Shown here piece after piece: positions 24,873 through 33,621 of a stretch of DNA of 64,000 nucleotides. The stretch covers positions 124,001 to 188,000 of the forward strand of contig NZ_PVXL01000046.1 of the NCBI RefSeq assembly GCF_002995805.1, written 5' to 3'. Both the position numbers and the translations under genes were made by a program. The stretch's first letter is position 1. Every line of letters starts with the position of its first letter. Below the pieces are notes generated by a model. It searched no databases, was not told where the DNA came from, and was given only the letters and a program-made list of their open reading frames with translations. Source of the DNA: Neomoorella stamsii. Its GTDB lineage: Bacteria > Bacillota > DSM-521 > Neomoorellales > Neomoorellaceae.

Positions 24873-26941
24873 GCCACATTCACCGCCTCTACGGCCTCAA
24901 CTTCCAGGCCGGGTTCCAGTTCGTTATAGGCCAGGACCGGGACATAGGGTAAAGAACGCTGGAGCAACCGCCGCAAAGGCAGGCGGACCCTGGCCGAGCA
25001 TAAGATCACCGGCTGGACGCCGCCAATGGCGGCTTTCTCCACGGCCTGTCCCAGCCTGTTAAAGAGTTCCCGGGCCATCTCCGGGGCCAGGGCCGGGAAA
25101 TTACCCTGGGAGGTGGGCTGGATGGCCTCCACCAGCTTCTGCTCCAGCTGGGGGTGGAGGGTAATGGCCGTGAGCTTGCCCTCCCGGGCATACTGCCGGC
25201 TGATGGTGCGGCTCAGGGCCTGGCGCGCCGCCCCGAGAAGGTAATCCGGCTCCCGGCTGGTGCGGGCGGCGTCGGCCAGGGCTTCCAGGATACTTACCAG
25301 GTCACGGATGGGCACCTGTTCCTGGAGGAGGCCGGCCAGTACCTTCTGTACCTCGCCTACCGTCAGGAGATCTGGCACCAGTTCCTCAACCACTGCCGGG
25401 TTATTCTCCTTGATTTTATCCAGGAGTTCCCTGGTTTCCTGGCGGCCCATGAGTTCAGCGGCATGGGCCTTGATAAATTCCGTCAAATGGGTAATGAGGA
25501 CGGTAGTAGCATCGACAACGGTGAAACCGGCCAGTTCCACTTCCTGGCGCCTGGCCGCTGGTACCCACCAGGCCGGCAGGCCAAAGGTAGGTTCCCGGGT
25601 AGCTATACCTCCCGGCGGTCCCTCGTTACCGGCCGGGTTCATGACCAGAAGATGGCCGGGCTGGATTTCCCCCCGGGCAGCTTCCACGCCCCGCAGCTTG
25701 AAGGTATAGCCATGGGGCGGTAACTGCAGGTTATCCCGGATGCGAATGGGCCTGACGTATATGCCCATCTCGGTGGCACACTGGCGCCGCACGGCCGCCA
25801 GGCGGTCCAGCAGGTCGCCCCCTTCGGTTTCATCGGCCAGGGGAATCAGGCCGTAGCCGATTTCCACCTCCAGGGGGTCCACCTGGAAAAAGCTCAAAAC
25901 ATTCTCCGGCTGGCGCTGGGAAGCCTTTTGGGCCGCAGCAGCTTCCTGCCGGCGCTGGCCCTGCATTCTTTCCTCCCTGGCCAGGGCATAAGCGGCATAA
26001 CCCACCCCGCCGGCCATAATGAAAAAGGTCAGGTGGGGCATCCCCGGCAAAAGACCCATCAGGAAAAGGATGGCAGCCACCAGGCCGGCAATGCGGGGAA
26101 AGCCCGTTAGCTGGCCGATTACCTCTCTGCCAAAATTGTCCAGGGCCCCGGAGCGGGTCACCAGGATGCCGGTCCCGGTGGAAACCATGAGGGCCGGCAG
26201 CTGGCTCACCAGGCCGTCGCCAATGGTCAGGCGGGTGTAAGTCTGCAGGGCTTCCATAAAGGGCATCTTCAGCTGCCAGACACCAATGGCCAACCCCCCC
26301 AGAATGTTAATGGCCGTAATGATCAGGCCGGCAATGGCATCTCCCCGGACAAACTTGCTGGCACCGTCCATGGCACCGTAAAAGTCGGCTTCCCGCTGCA
26401 GTTCCCGCCGCCTGGCCCGGGCCTCGTCCTCTGTCAGCAGGCCGGCATTGAGGTCGGCATCGATGCTCATCTGCTTGCCGGGCATGGCGTCCAGGGTAAA
26501 GCGGGCCGCCACTTCGGCCACCCGCTGGGCGCCGCTGGTAATGACGATAAACTGGATGATGGTAATGATTAGGAATATGACAAAGCCGACGATATAATTC
26601 CCCCGGACGACAAAGCTGCCAAAGGTTTCGATAACATGACCGGCATCGGCCCGGCTTAAAATCAACCTGGTGGAGGAGATGTTGAGGGACAGGCGAAACA
26701 GGGTCACCACCAGCAGCAGGGAAGGAAAGACGGAAAAATCCAGGCTCCGGGAGACAAACATGGTTGTCAGGAGGATAACCATGCTTACGCCCAAGCTGAC
26801 GATGAGCAGGAAGTCCATGACCAGGGGACTGACGGGAATGACGATGAGCATGACTACCCCCAGGACCAGGGCCGCTACCAGGATGTCGTTATATGGATTG
26901 AGGCGCCTCAGGGCGCCAATCAAGCCGGTATTTGCCGCCAT
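24869..26941 (-). CDS. flhA: FlhA, flagellar type III export apparatus core
   Basis: A 690-residue protein with about eight N-terminal membrane helices and the FHIPEP signature region (ARFTLDAMPGKQMSIDADLNAGL). It has a large cytoplasmic domain (LLDRLAAVRRQCATEMG, YVPVLAYNELEPGLEVE). The ATG at 26941 follows GGAGG by 12 bases. A longer frame to 26977 would start inside the dispersed repeat flank and lacks a ribosome site. It forms the export gate nonamer. Confidence 0.95.
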   Translation of the reverse strand: MAANTGLIGALRRLNPYNDILVAALVLGVVMLIVIPVSPLVMDFLLIVSLGVSMVILLTTMFVSRSLDFSVFPSLLLVVTLFRLSLNISSTRLILSRADAGHVIETFGSFVVRGNYIVGFVIFLIITIIQFIVITSGAQRVAEVAARFTLDAMPGKQMSIDADLNAGLLTEDEARARRRELQREADFYGAMDGASKFVRGDAIAGLIITAINILGGLAIGVWQLKMPFMEALQTYTRLTIGDGLVSQLPALMVSTGTGILVTRSGALDNFGREVIGQLTGFPRIAGLVAAILFLMGLLPGMPHLTFFIMAGGVGYAAYALAREERMQGQRRQEAAAAQKASQRQPENVLSFFQVDPLEVEIGYGLIPLADETEGGDLLDRLAAVRRQCATEMGIYVRPIRIRDNLQLPPHGYTFKLRGVEAARGEIQPGHLLVMNPAGNEGPPGGIATREPTFGLPAWWVPAARRQEVELAGFTVVDATTVLITHLTEFIKAHAAELMGRQETRELLDKIKENNPAVVEELVPDLLTVGEVQKVLAGLLQEQVPIRDLVSILEALADAARTSREPDYLLGAARQALSRTISRQYAREGKLTAITLHPQLEQKLVEAIQPTSQGNFPALAPEMARELFNRLGQAVEKAAIGGVQPVILCSARVRLPLRRLLQRSLPYVPVLAYNELEPGLEVEAVEAVNVA

Positions 26942-26960
26942 AGAGCAGTTTTTCCTCCGG

Positions 26961-27249
26961 AAATAGCGTTCTGTCAAAAATGTGCCTTCTGGTAGGGATA
27001 TGTCCCTGCGCCGCTCAGGAGCTACGCGCCGACAGAACTACGGCTCGGTTCGGACTGTTGCTCGCCGCCTTCCGGATTGCCAATGAAAAGGCTTCCTGCT
27101 CCGCTGGCCAAGATTCTTCTATGAGGTCATGCAGTATTCCTCGCCAAGGCACGCTCAGGCGTCCTCGGCGGCGGCAACGGTTACCTCACCTCGCCTGCTC
27201 TTTTGACCTTCGCTTCGCTATTCGCGGCTCCGGGACATATCCCCACCCA
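26961..27249 (+). repeat. ~255-bp dispersed element, copy 3, with 27-bp conserved flank
   Basis: The core from 26988 (agggatatgtccctgcgccgc) to 27249 (gggacatatcccc) is colinear with copy 2. The flank aaatagcgttctgtcaaaaa (26963 on) is also shared with copy 2. It lies immediately before the flhA ribosome site. No ORF of note. Confidence 0.88.
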
Positions 27250-27407
27250 AAATTACCGTCACGATGCGGCTTCGTGCTAAGTTTACTTACGCCTCGAACC
27301 AAGTCGCCCTCCGCCTGCACCCTCCAGCCCTTTGCCTCAGCCTACATTTTCATGGTTCGCTAGTGGGGGCGTCAGCCACCATGAGGGGCTCCTCCATAAA
27401 TGCCTCT
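27250..27407. other. Noncoding gap between repeat copy 3 and flhB
   Basis: Together with the repeat this makes a 466-bp interruption between flhB and flhA, which abut in most flagellar operons. I see no gene, clear promoter or terminator in this part. Confidence 0.5.
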
Positions 27408-28484
27408 TTATAATCTCCCCCGCAAACGATAGATCTGGGCCAGGATCTCCGCCACCGCCTGGTAAAGGGCCACCGGGATTTCCTGGCCCAGTTCCACCTG
27501 GCGATACAGGGCCCGGGCTACCGGCGGGTTGGCGACTATGGGGACGTTATGCTGGCGGGCTACGGCCTTGATCCGCTCGGCTATGCTGCCTGCCCCCTTG
27601 GCCACCACCCGCGGTGCCCCTTCTGTTTCCCGGTAACGCAGGGCCACGGCCACGTGGATAGGGTTGGTAATGACCACAGTGGCTTCAGGCACGGCGTGCA
27701 TCATACGGTGCCGTGCGAGCCTCCTCTGTTTCTCCCTCAGGCGCGAACGAACCAGGGGGTCGCCTTCCATCTGCTTCATTTCTTCCTTTACTTCCTGCCT
27801 GGTCATTCTTAAATTGCGTTGAAACTCGCGCCGCTGGAAGATGTAGTCGGCTGCCGCCAGGCCCAGGAATACGGCCAGGGCTCCCAGGCCCACCCGGTAG
27901 AGGAGCTGACCCACCAGGTCCAGGGCTGCCGGGAGGCCCATATCGACGGTCATTAATAGCTGGCCAAACTGCCCCTTGACCAGGGTCCAGACCACCAGGC
28001 TTACCACTACTACCTTGCCCAGGCTCTTAATGAGCTCCATGAGGGCGCGGCGGGAAAAGAACCGCTGCAGCCCTTTCACCGGGTCCAGGTTTTCCAGGCG
28101 CGGCATAATGGGGTCCAGGGAAAAAATGAAACCCGTCTGGGCAAAATTGGCCGCCAGGCCCACGGCTGCCGCCAGCAGTAGCAGGGGGGCCAGGAGCAGG
28201 CCGACCTTAAAAGCAAGGTGGCTGAAGATAGCCATCAGGACTTCCCCATCCAGGTCCTGTCTCCAACCGTCCTGAAAAACACGGCTGATGAGGCCGGCCA
28301 TCTCCAGGTAAAAGGCCTCCCGGCGCCAGTAGAGATAAATAATACTTACCAGCAGGACAAGGGCGGCGCTCAGGTCATTGCTCCGGGCGACCTGGCCTTT
28401 GCGGCGCACTTCCTGGAGGCGGTGGGGCGTAGCCTCCTCAGTCTTTTCTTCGGCAAAGAGCTGCAGGTCTATTTTGCCTTCCAT
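27408..28484 (-). CDS. flhB: FlhB, flagellar type III export switch protein
   Basis: The 358-residue protein starts EGKIDLQLFAEEKTEEATPHRLQEVRRKGQVARS, a typical FlhB start, then four membrane helices and the cytoplasmic autocleavage region VVITNPIHVAVALRY. The usual cleavage motif is NPTH; here it is NPIH (codon ATC at about 27660). ATG at 28484 overlaps the fliR stop (TGATG); a longer TTG start at 28496 is less likely. It sets export specificity from hook to filament. Confidence 0.93.
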   Translation of the reverse strand: MEGKIDLQLFAEEKTEEATPHRLQEVRRKGQVARSNDLSAALVLLVSIIYLYWRREAFYLEMAGLISRVFQDGWRQDLDGEVLMAIFSHLAFKVGLLLAPLLLLAAAVGLAANFAQTGFIFSLDPIMPRLENLDPVKGLQRFFSRRALMELIKSLGKVVVVSLVVWTLVKGQFGQLLMTVDMGLPAALDLVGQLLYRVGLGALAVFLGLAAADYIFQRREFQRNLRMTRQEVKEEMKQMEGDPLVRSRLREKQRRLARHRMMHAVPEATVVITNPIHVAVALRYRETEGAPRVVAKGAGSIAERIKAVARQHNVPIVANPPVARALYRQVELGQEIPVALYQAVAEILAQIYRLRGRL

Positions 28485-29251
28485 CAACGGGGCCAACCCC
28501 GCAGTAACATGGCCAGGTCATGTTCCATCTGGCTGAAAAGATTATGAAATACTGTTGCCAGTATAGGTAAAATGGCGATTAAGACCAGGAGGCCCAGGCC
28601 TATTTTCAAAGGGAATCCCAGGATAAAGACATTCAGCTGGGGTACCGTCCGGGCAATTAAACTTAAGGCCAGGTCGGCAATGAGAAGAACCACTATTACC
28701 GGCGCCGCGATGCGCACCGCCAGGCTGAACATACCGCTAAAGAGTTTGACCACGGCCCAGGCGATATTACCGTCAAAATGCACCCCTCCCAGGGGCAGGA
28801 GGCGGAAGCTCTCCTGCAGGGCCAGGAGCAGGATGTGGTGGCCGTCCAGCTGGAAGAACAGGAGTAAACCCAGGATGGCAAAGAACTGGCCCATTAGGGT
28901 AGTTGAGGCAGCATTCTGGGGGTCAAAGAGGCTGGCCATCCCCAGGCCCATATGCAGGTCCAGGAGCTGTCCGGCTACCTGGACGGCGCTGAAGATCAGG
29001 GTGGCCAGGTAGCCCAGAGCCAGGCCGGCCAGGGATTCGTTCAAGACGGCCAGGGCATAGGCCCCGGTACCGGTAAAGGTTGGCTGCCCGGCCGGTAAAA
29101 CAGGGAACAGAAGCATAGATACCAGCAACCCCAGGCCGGCCTTTACCAGGGGCGGAACCCCACGGATGCCGAAGAAGGGAGCCGTCACGAAAAAGGATGT
29201 CGTCCGGACCAGGACCAGGAAAAAAAGCTCTGCCTGGGCTAGATAGATCAT
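28484..29251 (-). CDS. fliR: FliR, flagellar export gate membrane protein
   Basis: The 255-residue protein has about six hydrophobic segments with the FliR pattern (FLVLVRTTSFFVTAPFFG at the start; QLLDLHMGLGMASLFDPQN in the middle; FILGFPLKIGLGLLVL at the end). It follows fliQ by 1 bp and overlaps flhB. Confidence 0.94.
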   Translation of the reverse strand: MIYLAQAELFFLVLVRTTSFFVTAPFFGIRGVPPLVKAGLGLLVSMLLFPVLPAGQPTFTGTGAYALAVLNESLAGLALGYLATLIFSAVQVAGQLLDLHMGLGMASLFDPQNAASTTLMGQFFAILGLLLFFQLDGHHILLLALQESFRLLPLGGVHFDGNIAWAVVKLFSGMFSLAVRIAAPVIVVLLIADLALSLIARTVPQLNVFILGFPLKIGLGLLVLIAILPILATVFHNLFSQMEHDLAMLLRGWPR

Positions 29252-29252
29252 G

Positions 29253-29522
29253 TTATTTCACCAAACTCCCCAGGTTGCCGAAGATCCGGGTTGTAAACTG
29301 AATTAGAGTATTGAGCATCCAGGAGCCCAGGAGAAGCATCCCCAGAATGACGGCGACAATCTTGGGTACGAAGGTCAGGGTCTGCTCCTGGATCTGGGTG
29401 GTGGCCTGGAGGATGCTGATCCCCACCCCCACGATCAGGCTCAAGCCCAAGGCCGGTGCCGCCAGCAGGAGGGCGGTGGTCAGGGCCTCCCGGGCCAGGT
29501 GAATGACGAACTCCTGGGTCAT
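29253..29522 (-). CDS. fliQ: FliQ, flagellar export gate membrane protein
   Basis: An 89-residue protein with two membrane helices (ALTTALLLAAPALGLSLIVGV and IVAVILGMLLLGSWML) and the linker ISILQATTQIQEQTLTFVPK diagnostic of FliQ. The ATG at 29522 is chosen because GGGGGAAG lies just upstream; the frame extends nine more codons without a ribosome site. Confidence 0.94.
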   Translation of the reverse strand: MTQEFVIHLAREALTTALLLAAPALGLSLIVGVGISILQATTQIQEQTLTFVPKIVAVILGMLLLGSWMLNTLIQFTTRIFGNLGSLVK

Positions 29523-29583
29523 GTTTCTTCCCCCGTTCGTTTGTTTCAATCCTCGCCCGGCAGGCCGGCCGGGCAGGAGCGGC

Positions 29584-30246
29584 CTAAAAACTCTCCAGCA
29601 GGGACTTGACTACCAGGTACCAGCCGTCGACGAGGACAAAAAGCATGAGTTTAAAGGGCAGGGAGATCATCACCGGCGGTACCATAAACATGCCCATGGC
29701 CATCAGGGTGCTGGCAATTACCAGGTCGATAATCAGGAAAGGAATGTAGATCAAAAAACCCATCTGGAAGGCCGTCTTCAGCTCGCTGATGATAAAGGCC
29801 GGGATGAGGACGTGCATGGGCACGTCGTCACGGGTGCGGGGCTGGGCCATGCCCGACATGCGGACAAATAAGGCCAGGTCTTTTTCCCGCGTCTGGCGGT
29901 ACATGAACTCCCGCACCGGTTTTGCCCCGGCAGCCAGGGCCTGCTCCTGGGTGATCTGCCCGGCCAGGTAAGGGTCAATGGCCTGGGTCTTGACCTGGTT
30001 ATATACCGGCGCCATGATAAAGAAGGTTAAGAACATGGCCAGGCCGATCAGCACCTGGTTGGGCGGTGTTTGCTGGGTGGCCAGGGCGCTGCGCACAAAA
30101 GACAGGACAATGATAATCCGGGTAAAGGAGGTCATGAGCAGCAGGATGGCCGGCACCAGGGCCAGTACCGTCAGCAGGACCAGGATTCTAACGGTATCCA
30201 CCACCTGCCGGGGATCGGTGGTCTGGATTAAACTGTTAATCTCCAT
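29584..30246 (-). CDS. fliP: FliP, flagellar export gate membrane protein
   Basis: The 220-residue protein has [38 protein letters not shown] and [33 protein letters not shown], both FliP signatures, and about four membrane helices. It overlaps the 3' end of fliO by 11 bases. Confidence 0.95.
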   Translation of the reverse strand: MEINSLIQTTDPRQVVDTVRILVLLTVLALVPAILLLMTSFTRIIIVLSFVRSALATQQTPPNQVLIGLAMFLTFFIMAPVYNQVKTQAIDPYLAGQITQEQALAAGAKPVREFMYRQTREKDLALFVRMSGMAQPRTRDDVPMHVLIPAFIISELKTAFQMGFLIYIPFLIIDLVIASTLMAMGMFMVPPVMISLPFKLMLFVLVDGWYLVVKSLLESF

Positions 30247-30646
30247 GGCCTCTGAACCTCTGCCAGGTTGACAACCACCCGGTCAATAATCCCCTTAGAC
30301 CCGTCGGGGTGACAGCTTCCTTTTCCTTTTCTACCAGGGACTGGAGGGGGTACACCGTTACTTCCCCCGCCGTCGCTGCCACCGCAGGATAATCAGGCAG
30401 TTCCGCCAGTAAAACCGGAGCGCCTTCCCCCAGGCCGACCAGGAAATGCCTGTCGCCGCAACGAATAACCGCCAGGCCGCTTTTACTGCTTAAAGGTAGT
30501 CTTTCAACCAGTTCCAGCTGTCCCGGCCCCACGGCTCTTCCCGTAGCCCGACCCAGGCCAAAGCGAACCGTAGCATAGGCCAGGCCCAGGACCAGGGGTA
30601 AAAAGATTACCAGCCGCAGTAAAGCCAGGACAAAATCGCGATCCAT
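30236..30646 (-). CDS. fliO: FliO, flagellar export apparatus assembly protein
   Basis: A 136-residue protein with one N-terminal membrane helix ([24 protein letters not shown]) and a small domain [31 protein letters not shown], the FliO pattern. It lies between fliN and fliP as in other bacteria and helps FliP assemble. Confidence 0.88.
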   Translation of the reverse strand: MDRDFVLALLRLVIFLPLVLGLAYATVRFGLGRATGRAVGPGQLELVERLPLSSKSGLAVIRCGDRHFLVGLGEGAPVLLAELPDYPAVAATAGEVTVYPLQSLVEKEKEAVTPTGLRGLLTGWLSTWQRFRGHGD

Positions 30647-30648
30647 AC

Positions 30649-31023
30649 CTAGTCCTGCCCTTCTTTCTTTACGTCTGCCAGGTTGTTGATCCTGACACCA
30701 AAGGCATCGTTAATCACCACCACCTCTCCCGTGGCCAGCAGGATACCATTGACCCTGACCTCCACCGCCTCGCCGGCGAGCTTGTTGAGAATGATCAGGG
30801 ACCCTTCCTTCAGCTCTAGGATCTCCTTCACCTTCAGGCGCGTCCGGCCCAGTTCCGTAACCAGGCGTAAAGGAACATCATCAATGCGGTCAAAGCTGGC
30901 CTTCACCCTGGCTACCGGGGCCGGCTGCAGGGGTGCAAAACGGGCTTTTTCAATGCGCGGCTGGTCCTCGCCGGCAGCCATGGCCTCTAAAAGCTTCTGG
31001 ATCTCCTCGTCCGTCAAAGGCAT
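30649..31023 (-). CDS. fliN: FliN, flagellar switch C-ring protein
   Basis: The 124-residue protein begins PLTDEEIQKLLEAM and carries one SpoA domain (VPLRLVTELGRTRLKVKEILELKEGSLIILNKLAGEAVEVRVNGILLATGEVVVINDAFGVRI). It has no phosphatase domain. FliY already contains a FliN domain, so this genome has two FliN-type subunits, and the C-ring may mix them. Confidence 0.92.
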   Translation of the reverse strand: MPLTDEEIQKLLEAMAAGEDQPRIEKARFAPLQPAPVARVKASFDRIDDVPLRLVTELGRTRLKVKEILELKEGSLIILNKLAGEAVEVRVNGILLATGEVVVINDAFGVRINNLADVKKEGQD

Positions 31024-31035
31024 AAAAAGACTCTC

Positions 31036-31539
31036 CTACTGGATGATAAATTCCTCAAAATAAAGGCCCCGCACCTGGCCAGCAATCAGTTGCGAATTAA
31101 TGGCCGTCAAGAGTTCTCGTTTCAGAGCATCTTCATTTTGCAGGTCATCGGTCTTCTTGCTGCGCAGCACCGAAATAATGGTATCGCGGATGCGGTAAAG
31201 TTTGTCATTGAGTTCGGTAGTCAATCTTGCATCACTGTACTCCAGGGTAATCTTTAAACGCAGGTAGCGGCGCAGGCCCGGGTCGGCCAGGTTGACAACA
31301 ATGGGCTCCAGGCTCATTTTCTGCATATTCAATGGTACCTGATTGCCGGCCGTTGCTGCCGCCGTCAAGCTCCTGCTGCTGCCGCCAAAGAAAAAGTAGT
31401 AAACGTAACCGCCAATTAAAAGGAGTATCACCAGGAGTAAGGCAACGATCAACCGGGGCCGGTTCTTCTTCTCTTTTTTTTCTGCTTCGTCTCTGGGGGG
31501 CACTTCTTCCACCTCTTTCTTTATTGCAGCTGTGTCCAT
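31036..31539 (-). CDS. fliL: FliL, flagellar basal body-associated stator protein
   Basis: The 167-residue protein has a charged N-terminus rich in Lys/Glu, one membrane helix (RLIVALLLVILLLIGGYVYYFFF) and an extracellular stomatin-like domain (PIVVNLADPGLRRYLRLKITLEY). It lies between motB and fliN and supports stator function. Confidence 0.92.
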   Translation of the reverse strand: MDTAAIKKEVEEVPPRDEAEKKEKKNRPRLIVALLLVILLLIGGYVYYFFFGGSSRSLTAAATAGNQVPLNMQKMSLEPIVVNLADPGLRRYLRLKITLEYSDARLTTELNDKLYRIRDTIISVLRSKKTDDLQNEDALKRELLTAINSQLIAGQVRGLYFEEFIIQ

Positions 31540-31555
31540 CTTCTTGCCAGAGCTA

Positions 31556-32281
31556 TCAGGTGGTCCCTATCAGCAATACTACGCGCCTGTTTTCCGCCAT
31601 ATGCTCCGGGGTATCGTTGGGGTAAAGGGGACGGTATTCCCCATAACCTATAGCCACAAAACGCTCCGGTTTCAGGTGGTGTTCCTCAATAAAATAACGC
31701 ACCACCCGGGCGGCCCGGGCCGTGGATAACTCCCAGTTGGAAGGAAACTGGATGGTATGGATGGGACGGTTATCCGTATAGCCTTCAACGCGCACCTCAT
31801 TGGGTATCTGAGATAAAAGGCCTGATAGTTTGTCCAGCAACTTGATGGCTTCGGGTTTTAAATCCGCCCTCCCGGAATCAAAGAGGATACGCTCTTTGAT
31901 GTCCAGGGCGATGCCCCGTTCCTCGTAGCGCACCTCAACCATGGACTCCAGACCGTTGGCCGTCAGGAAGTTTTTGACCGTCTGGTAGGTCTCCATCATT
32001 TCCTGGGCCCGGGCCAGGGCGGCAGCTGCCTCCGGGGTTTCCAGGTTCTCGGGGTAGTCCGCCGGCGCCGGCTCTGTTTCCACGATAGGCGACACACCAC
32101 CGTCCAGAATCCCCATTCCCTGGTAGGAAGCAATAAACTGCTGGAATTTTTGCTGGTTCAATACTGAAAAGGAAAAAAGGAGGACGAAAAAGACCACCAG
32201 CTGGGTCATGAGGTCGGAGTATGTAGTCATCCATGCCGGCGCGCCTTCTTCTACCTTCTTTCGCTCCTTTTTGATGGCCAT
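31556..32281 (-). CDS. motB: MotB, flagellar motor stator protein
   Basis: The 241-residue protein has an N-terminal membrane helix preceded by AWMTTYSDLMTQLVVFF; its Asp (YSD) is the proton/sodium-carrying residue. The C-terminal OmpA-like peptidoglycan-binding domain has VEGYTDNRPI and FPSNWELSTARAARVVRYFI. It pairs with MotA 111 bp upstream. Confidence 0.94.
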   Translation of the reverse strand: MAIKKERKKVEEGAPAWMTTYSDLMTQLVVFFVLLFSFSVLNQQKFQQFIASYQGMGILDGGVSPIVETEPAPADYPENLETPEAAAALARAQEMMETYQTVKNFLTANGLESMVEVRYEERGIALDIKERILFDSGRADLKPEAIKLLDKLSGLLSQIPNEVRVEGYTDNRPIHTIQFPSNWELSTARAARVVRYFIEEHHLKPERFVAIGYGEYRPLYPNDTPEHMAENRRVVLLIGTT

Positions 32282-32392
32282 GACTAATTCCTTCCCCTCC
32301 AGGTATCTCTGCCATCCCCGAAAGCCTGCCTTCCCCGCATTATCTCTCCTCCTGCTTAAATGTTTCCTTTACTCCTCCGGTTGAAATACCTC

Positions 32393-33208
32393 TTAAGTTC
32401 GCTGCCGGAATACTTCTTCCTGAGCTATTTCCGCTTCACCGGCTGGCTGGCGCCGGGGTTTGGGTGCCAGGAAGGAACGCAGGCGCTCTTCCAGGATGCG
32501 CGGGTTGACGCCGGACTGGATGGAGATGATGCCTTCCAGCATCATCTGGTGCAGCATCATTTCCTGTTCGCTACGCAGGCTGAGTTTCCCCGCCAGGGGG
32601 ATGAAAATCATATAGGCCATGATAGCGCCGTAAAACGTGGTGATCAGGGCCAGGGCCATGCTGGGACCCAGGGTTTCCGGTTTATCCAGCTTGGCCAGCA
32701 TCTGCACCAGGCCAATGAGGGTGCCGATCAAGCCAAAAGAAGGAGCCAGGTTGCCCCAGGTTTTAAAGATGCCCTGGCCAATCTCATGGCGGCGGGCCAT
32801 GTAGGCCATGTCTGTCTCCAGGATTTCCCGGATCATCTCCGGTTCCATGGCGTCTACCATCATCTGGATGCCTTTGCTAAAAAAGGGATCGTTCAGGCGG
32901 TTGGCGTCATCCTCCAGGGCGAGCAGCCCTTCCCGCCTGGCCTTGCGGGCTAGCTCGCCAAAGAGTTCGATGAGTTCTTCGGGGTCCATAAGATCGGTGG
33001 TAAAGGCCTGTTTTACCGTACCAAAGACGTTTTTAACGTCCTGGAAGCTGAAATTAATCAGGACAGCGGCAAAGGACCCCCCTACCGTCACCATCAGAGA
33101 AGGGATATTCAAGAAGAGTTTGGGGTTACCACCCATGACCAGGGCCCCACCCATAAGGCCAATGCCGGCGATAATTCCGGCCACCGTCATGTAGTCAATG
33201 CGCCGCAA
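32393..33208 (-). CDS. motA: MotA, flagellar motor stator protein
   Basis: The 271-residue protein has four membrane helices and the MotA cytoplasmic loop (RKARREGLLALEDDANRLNDPFFSKGIQMMVDAMEPE). The C-terminal pair of helices contains PSFGLIGTLIGLVQML and GAIMAYMIFIPLAGKL. The TTG start has GAGGTG 9 bases upstream. Confidence 0.94.
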   Translation of the reverse strand: MRRIDYMTVAGIIAGIGLMGGALVMGGNPKLFLNIPSLMVTVGGSFAAVLINFSFQDVKNVFGTVKQAFTTDLMDPEELIELFGELARKARREGLLALEDDANRLNDPFFSKGIQMMVDAMEPEMIREILETDMAYMARRHEIGQGIFKTWGNLAPSFGLIGTLIGLVQMLAKLDKPETLGPSMALALITTFYGAIMAYMIFIPLAGKLSLRSEQEMMLHQMMLEGIISIQSGVNPRILEERLRSFLAPKPRRQPAGEAEIAQEEVFRQRT

Positions 33209-33211
33209 CCT

Positions 33212-33421
33212 TTATTTCACCTCATCCTGGGAACTTGCCTGCTGGAGGATCTGACGCCGGTAGGCAATTACCCGGGCTATAATTTCATCTACCGTCTGGG
33301 TTACTAAAACCTTTTTACCGCTGGTAAGGGTAATGACTGTTTCGGGAACACTCTCGAGGCGCTCGATGAGTTCGGCATTGAGGATTATCTCCCGCCTGTC
33401 CAGGGTGGTGACCTTGATCAT
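33212..33421 (-). CDS. flbD: FlbD-family small flagellar protein (SwrD-like)
   Basis: The 69-residue protein IKVTTLDRREIILNAELIERLESVPETVITLTSGKKVLV matches the short FlbD/YlzI (SwrD) family found next to flgE and motA/fliL in Gram-positive operons. SwrD boosts motor torque in Bacillus. It is 3 bp upstream of motA. Confidence 0.85.
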   Translation of the reverse strand: MIKVTTLDRREIILNAELIERLESVPETVITLTSGKKVLVTQTVDEIIARVIAYRRQILQQASSQDEVK

Positions 33422-33472
33422 ATGCCTTGCCGCCCTCCTTTAGAGATAACTCTTTACGTTCATTCTTTCCTT

Positions 33473-33580
33473 GGGGAGTGGGCAGGACCCTCCCGGCGCC
33501 GGCTGCGTCCTTATCCAGGGCCTGCGCTTTGCCTTGGCCTCAAGACGTATGGGCGCCTTCTGGGAACCTGCCCTCACCCC
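33473..33580. repeat. ~108-bp imperfect inverted element between flgE and flbD
   Basis: The ends ggggagtgggcagg (33473-33486) and cctgccctcacccc (33567-33580) are inverted with 12 of 14 matches, and the interior has further ggcgcc palindromes. There is no T run, so it is not a standard terminator. Nothing else was seen in the 200-bp gap. Confidence 0.4.
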
Positions 33581-33621
33581 TGAGCTGCCAGATAGATTGA
33601 CGGCTGGAAAACGCCTAAAGA

